NCBI GenBank assembly: GCA_964559125.1
Contig: CAZLGW010000004.1
Span: forward strand, 1 to 64,000
Direction of reading: 5' to 3'
Origin: Ravibacter sp964559125
GTDB lineage: Bacteria; Bacteroidota; Bacteroidia; Cytophagales; Spirosomataceae
Length of the DNA stretch: 64,000 nt
The position numbers and the translations under genes are program-made. A model generated the notes under the pieces. It searched no databases and was not told the origin of the DNA. It worked only from the letters and a program-made list of their open reading frames with translations. Shown one piece after another: positions 60,055 through 64,000 of the stretch. How positions within the stretch are numbered: the stretch's first letter is position 1; each line of letters begins with the position of its first letter.

Positions 60055-62238
60055 TTGATCAACCGCTGCCTGACTATTCTTTTTACCGGTCTCGTACTTT
60101 TTTCCTGCTCCCAATACAGCCAGAAACCAGCCAGTATTGCTTTTCATAATTTTTCCGCCAATTACAACGCGTATTATATTGCAAAGGCTAACCTGGACTC
60201 CGCCGAACTGGGTGTTACACAGGCCTACAACGAGAACCCCAACCTGCTTTTGCCGATCCTTATCCCCATAGATTCGATAGCTGCCCGTCCTTTTAAAAAA
60301 AACCTGGACGAAGCAGTCAAAAACGCCTCGATTATTGCAGAGAAGCATCAGAACAGCAAATGGCTCGACAACAGCTACACGCTTCTGGGAAAAGCGCGCT
60401 TCTACCTCGGCCAGTGGGATGACGGCATAGAGGCGCTTCGCTATGTGCTGGCAAAAAGCGAGGACGAAAACGATAAAAACGAGGCCCTCACTTTCCTGAT
60501 GAGAGGCTATATCGAAAAAAAGGAGTATAACAATGCCCTGAGCGTTGCGGAATACCTGCGGCAACAACCTTTATCGACCGGAGCCACTATCGATTTCTAT
60601 CTTACCAAAGCCTACCTGCATCAGAAAACTGAGGAATACCTCACCTCGGTGGCCATCCTGGAAGAAGCACTGCCCCTGCTCGGGAAATCGCCGCTCAAAG
60701 CGCGTGTTCACTACATAGCCGGGCAACTGTACGACCTGCTCGATAAACAGCAGCTTGCCAACCAACACTATGCGCGGGTAGCCAAAAATAAGCCCCATTA
60801 TGACCTGTCTTTTTTTGCAAAAATGAACTCCCTGCAAAACCGTATCGTGTTAGACCCCTCTGCGGGCATAGAGGATGTCGGTTTTCAGAAAATGCTGAAA
60901 GACAGGAAGAATACCGATCTGAAAGACAAGATCTACTTCACCATGGGAAAGCTCGCCGAGCAGAAAGGCGACTACCAGCAGGCACTGGAATACTTCGGCA
61001 GGTCTGCCAGGGCAACCGGCCTGAACACGGCTCAGGTACCTTATACGTACCTGGAAATGGCCCGTATCTATACCGACAGGTTGATGCAGTTCGAGCCGGC
61101 TAAGGCGTATTTCGACAGCGCCATGGCGCTCATTCCTCCCCGTGACCCTTCTTATCAGCAGCTTACCGAAAGAAAGAAATTCCTCGACCAGTTTGTCGCC
61201 CACATGACGGTTATCCGTACAGAAGACAGCTTGCAGACCCTCGCGTCACTCAGTTCTGCCGAGCTGAACGACCGTGTAGACATGATCATCGCCGATCAAC
61301 AGAAAGCCAGGAAAGAAGCCTTTGAAAAAGAACAGGCAGCGATCGCAAAAGCTCAAAAAGATGATGCCTCAGCAGCATCGGCCCCTTTTTCGGGCCCGCG
61401 GTGGCAGCTCTACGATCCCTCGCAGGTCAGCCAGGGAAAATCTGAGTTTTCAAGAAGGTGGGGCAACCGGAAACTGGAGGACAACTGGCGCCGGATGAAC
61501 AAATCGGGGGGCATCTCAGATATGCCTAACCTGGCTACAGCCGATTCTTCACAGCAGGATTCAGTCTCTGCCGTCGCCGAAGCCGAATTCAGGGAAATCC
61601 TGAAAGGTTCCGAAGAGTGGCTCACCATTCATGAATCACTGCTAAGGAACGTGCCCCTGACCGATTCTGCCATGGTTGAGTCGCATGCCAGAAAAGAAGA
61701 CGCGCTGTACAACCTGGGCAAGATGTACTGGACCAATCTGAAAGAGCCTAAAAATGCCGTTACCACTTTTACCCGCCTGCTGAATGAATATCCGGAAACA
61801 GAATTCCGGCAGGAAGCTTACTACATCATCTACCTGGCTCTGCCCGACGATGACCCTACCAGGGAAAGCTGGAAAAATAAACTAACGGCCGAATTCCCGA
61901 ACTCCACCTATGTGAGGCTTCTTAACACGAGCATATCAGGAACGCCCGATAGTCCTGCGGAAAAAGTATATGAAAAAATATACGGTCTTTATACTTCGGG
62001 CAAATCCACGGAAGCCCTGCAGGAGCTCGATGATGCGATTGCGCTTTACCGTGAGCACGAAATGGTTGACAGGTTCGCACTGCTGCGCCTGTTTATTATT
62101 GGTAGATCGGAAGGGGTAAAAGCTTACAAGGAGGCCATTCTTGACTTTATGAGACTTTATCCGGAAAGTAAATATATACCCCGCACAAAAGAGATGCTTG
62201 CCGTGGCCGAACAGGCTGCGCTACTACCGGAAAAGTAG
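60055..62238 (+). CDS. SprE/PorW-like TPR lipoprotein of type IX secretion
   Basis: About 727 residues. No ATG precedes the signal peptide, so a TTG start is assumed: 60055 gives MINRCLTILFTGLVLFSCSQ, a good lipobox at LFSC, with GGAGTAACAG upstream; TTG at 60016 is the alternative. Mature protein begins NFSANYNAYYIAKANLDSAE and continues as TPR-like helix pairs (LLGKARFYLGQWDDGIEALRYVL, TMGKLAEQKGDYQQALEYFG, LGKMYWTNLKEPKNAVTTFT). This opening is typical of SprE/PorW, which links the type IX secretion motor to the outer-membrane translocon in gliding or secreting Bacteroidota. The adjoining penicillin-binding protein gene starts 28 bp later on the same strand. Confidence 0.85.
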   Translation: MINRCLTILFTGLVLFSCSQYSQKPASIAFHNFSANYNAYYIAKANLDSAELGVTQAYNENPNLLLPILIPIDSIAARPFKKNLDEAVKNASIIAEKHQNSKWLDNSYTLLGKARFYLGQWDDGIEALRYVLAKSEDENDKNEALTFLMRGYIEKKEYNNALSVAEYLRQQPLSTGATIDFYLTKAYLHQKTEEYLTSVAILEEALPLLGKSPLKARVHYIAGQLYDLLDKQQLANQHYARVAKNKPHYDLSFFAKMNSLQNRIVLDPSAGIEDVGFQKMLKDRKNTDLKDKIYFTMGKLAEQKGDYQQALEYFGRSARATGLNTAQVPYTYLEMARIYTDRLMQFEPAKAYFDSAMALIPPRDPSYQQLTERKKFLDQFVAHMTVIRTEDSLQTLASLSSAELNDRVDMIIADQQKARKEAFEKEQAAIAKAQKDDASAASAPFSGPRWQLYDPSQVSQGKSEFSRRWGNRKLEDNWRRMNKSGGISDMPNLATADSSQQDSVSAVAEAEFREILKGSEEWLTIHESLLRNVPLTDSAMVESHARKEDALYNLGKMYWTNLKEPKNAVTTFTRLLNEYPETEFRQEAYYIIYLALPDDDPTRESWKNKLTAEFPNSTYVRLLNTSISGTPDSPAEKVYEKIYGLYTSGKSTEALQELDDAIALYREHEMVDRFALLRLFIIGRSEGVKAYKEAILDFMRLYPESKYIPRTKEMLAVAEQAALLPEK

Positions 62239-62266
62239 AAATTGCAGAATTAGCTGATAATCGATT

Positions 62267-64000
62267 ATGAATGAGTTGCTGCCTGGCAAATACAGACGAA
62301 CGATAAAGAATATCTGGAAGTTTGCAATCGGGGGAATTTCTCTCCTTGTACTGTACATCCTTGCCGTAAGATTCAATTTCCTCTGGCTGTTCGGACCTAT
62401 GCCCGACCTGGTAACGCTGGAAAACCCGAAATCGGAACTTGCGTCGGAGCTGATTTCCGAAGACAACCAGTCGCTTGGTAAATATTTCTTTGAAAATCGC
62501 GCGCCGGTAGAGCACGACCAGGTCTCGCCCAGGCTGATAGAAGCGCTGCTTGCTACGGAAGATGCCCGTTTTATCAAACATTCGGGCATCGACGCCCGGA
62601 GCCTGGTAAGAGTAGTAAAGGGAGTTGCCACAGGACAGACCAGCTCCGGAGGAGGCAGTACGCTGACCCAGCAGGTCGCTAAAAACCTGTTCAAAACCCG
62701 GACAAAGGAGTACCAGGGGCTGTTGGGAAAGATCCCGGTAGTCAGGACTGTCGTTAACAAAACCAAAGAATGGATCCTTTCCGTCGTACTGGAAAGGAAA
62801 TACACCAAAAAAGAGATCATGATGATGTATCTCAATACGGTGTCGTTCGGGAACAATACTTACGGGCTGAAAGTCGCTGCCAAGACCTATTTCAACAAAG
62901 ACACCTGGGATATCAATGTCTCCGAGTCGGCACTTTTAGTCGGAATGCTGCAAAATCCTACCTTCTGGAACCCGCTCCGCTTTCCGGACAGGGCCCTCCA
63001 GAGAAGGAATACGGTCCTGGCCCAGATGAATAAGTACGGATTCCTCGATGACGTGGAATTTACCGCATTGAAGGAAAAGCCGCTGGGGATCCGCTTTACA
63101 CTCGAGAGTCATATCACCGGCCCCGCTCCCTACTTCAGGGAAGTGATGAAGTCGGAGCTCAGGGAGTGGCTCGTCAAATACAACGAAGACCACGGCACCT
63201 CCTATGACCTTTACACCAGCGGACTCCGAATCTATACCACAATAGACTCGCGTCTTCAAAAGCACATGGAGGAAGCGCTGTTTACCCACATGAAAGACCA
63301 GCAAAGCAAATTTGCAGAGCACTGGAAAGACAAAAATCCGTGGGTAGACCGCAACGGCAACGAAATAAAGGACTTCCTGGAAAACGCAGTCAGGCGTACT
63401 CCCAACTTCATTTCTCTCAAAAACGGCCTTGGAGAGGCTGAGGCATGGAAGGTCATGAAGACTCCTTACAAAATGAAGGTGTTTACCTATGACGGAGAAA
63501 AGGAGGTAACCATGAGTCCCATAGATTCCATTGCCTATTATAAACGTTTCCTGAGAGCCGGCATGATGTCGATGGATCCTAACAACGGTTATATCAAGGC
63601 CTGGGCGGGGGGCGTGAATTTTAAATACTTTAAATACGACCACGTCAAGCAGGGCAAGCGGCAGCCGGGGTCTACTTTCAAGCCCTTTGTTTACCTGACG
63701 GCGCTCGACAGGGGTATTCTCACCCCGTGTTCGCATGTGATAGATCAGCCGATTTTCTTCGGTCAGTCCGACGGCGTTCCGGGCGGATGGTCGCCTAAAA
63801 ACTCAAACGGGCGTTTTTCATATGCTTCTTTATCCCTCAGACAGGCGCTGGCCAATTCCGTCAACTCGGTATCGGCCTTTATCATCAAGCAGGTGGGGGC
63901 AAATTCAGTGGTAGACTACGCGCACAAAGTAGGCATCACCAGCCCGCTGGAAGCCAAGCCTTCTCTCTGCCTGGGTATCAGCGACGTTTCGGTATATGAA
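62267..64000 (+). CDS. Class A penicillin-binding protein (PBP1A-like), cut by the window end
   Basis: The first 578 residues are visible and no stop is reached. A single transmembrane helix (IGGISLLVLYILAVRF) is followed by a GT51 transglycosylase with ATEDARFIKHSG (catalytic Glu98), GGSTLTQQVAKNLF, RKYTKKEIMMMYLNTVSFG and YFNKDTWDINVSESALLVGM. The transpeptidase begins near 440 with the SxxK serine in RQPGSTFKPF and the SxN motif in LANSVNSVSA; the KTG motif would lie beyond the window. It polymerises and cross-links peptidoglycan in the periplasm. It is co-directional with, and 28 bp after, the SprE/PorW-like gene. Confidence 0.96.
   Translation, partial: MNELLPGKYRRTIKNIWKFAIGGISLLVLYILAVRFNFLWLFGPMPDLVTLENPKSELASELISEDNQSLGKYFFENRAPVEHDQVSPRLIEALLATEDARFIKHSGIDARSLVRVVKGVATGQTSSGGGSTLTQQVAKNLFKTRTKEYQGLLGKIPVVRTVVNKTKEWILSVVLERKYTKKEIMMMYLNTVSFGNNTYGLKVAAKTYFNKDTWDINVSESALLVGMLQNPTFWNPLRFPDRALQRRNTVLAQMNKYGFLDDVEFTALKEKPLGIRFTLESHITGPAPYFREVMKSELREWLVKYNEDHGTSYDLYTSGLRIYTTIDSRLQKHMEEALFTHMKDQQSKFAEHWKDKNPWVDRNGNEIKDFLENAVRRTPNFISLKNGLGEAEAWKVMKTPYKMKVFTYDGEKEVTMSPIDSIAYYKRFLRAGMMSMDPNNGYIKAWAGGVNFKYFKYDHVKQGKRQPGSTFKPFVYLTALDRGILTPCSHVIDQPIFFGQSDGVPGGWSPKNSNGRFSYASLSLRQALANSVNSVSAFIIKQVGANSVVDYAHKVGITSPLEAKPSLCLGISDVSVYE

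Overview
The window looks like chromosomal DNA of a member of the Bacteroidota (Cytophagia/Sphingobacteriia type). Supporting marks are several ~800-residue MacB/FtsX permeases, a BamA gene followed by three OmpH/Skp paralogues, a SprE/PorW-type type IX secretion lipoprotein, a CarboxypepD_reg TonB receptor, DUF4838, DUF5777 and DUF4143 proteins, promoters with TAnnTTTG -7 boxes, and weak Shine-Dalgarno sequences. No rRNA, tRNA, CRISPR array or complete autonomous transposon was seen.

Layout. 0-0.4 kb: start of a secreted CE15-like esterase, leaving the window. 0.9-5.3 kb: CstA peptide permease, an AAA/DUF4143 ATPase with a paired operator, and a toxin-antitoxin pair whose toxin is split by a 324-bp hairpin-rich insertion. 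5.3-22.6 kb: an efflux/export block with MacA-like adaptor, one ATPase, three MacB/FtsX permeases (one frameshifted), a TolC-like protein, and a sigma-54 response regulator plus histidine kinase. Two Tat-exported sugar enzymes (7.98-10.3 kb) and fragments of two toxin-antitoxin modules (17.5-18.1 kb) sit inside it. 22.6-34.9 kb: a beta-propeller/LamG-like secreted protein, a DUF2683-YoeB module, a fourth FtsX permease with an XRE/DUF2975 pair, a Rieske-DUF5777-YceI operon, an M28 peptidase, a four-helix-bundle sensor, and a TonB receptor under a TPP riboswitch. 35-49 kb: an Rpn-like nuclease, an acetylxylan-esterase-like hydrolase, heparinase II/III, a YgiB/YgiC-like pair, an orphan XRE antitoxin, a calcineurin-like phosphoesterase, a lipoprotein and a DUF4838 glycosidase-like protein. 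49-64 kb: housekeeping genes, namely DAHP synthase-chorismate mutase, proline dehydrogenase, LspA, an Ig-like surface protein, three OmpH, BamA, UppS, SprE/PorW-like and a class A penicillin-binding protein cut by the window end.

The strongest novel signal is regulatory. At four places (about 0.65, 7.84, 17.38 and 18.27 kb) a pair of 16-bp palindromes of form TGTnC-N6-GnACA lies 21-22 bp apart, followed after 53-54 bp by a sigma-54-like -24/-12 element. Three of them read into the MacA-like adaptor, an FtsX permease and the TolC-like gene. The fourth reads into a stretch that ends in what looks like the last codons of a deleted FtsX permease. The adjacent sigma-54 activator/kinase pair is the obvious regulator, so this appears to be a self-contained envelope-export regulon.

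A second theme is decay and small repeats: five toxin-antitoxin loci of which only one looks complete, FtsX relics, a homopolymer frameshift, a multi-hairpin element behind the M28 gene, and a dispersed family of GCTGATAGCTGA-type repeats at gene borders.
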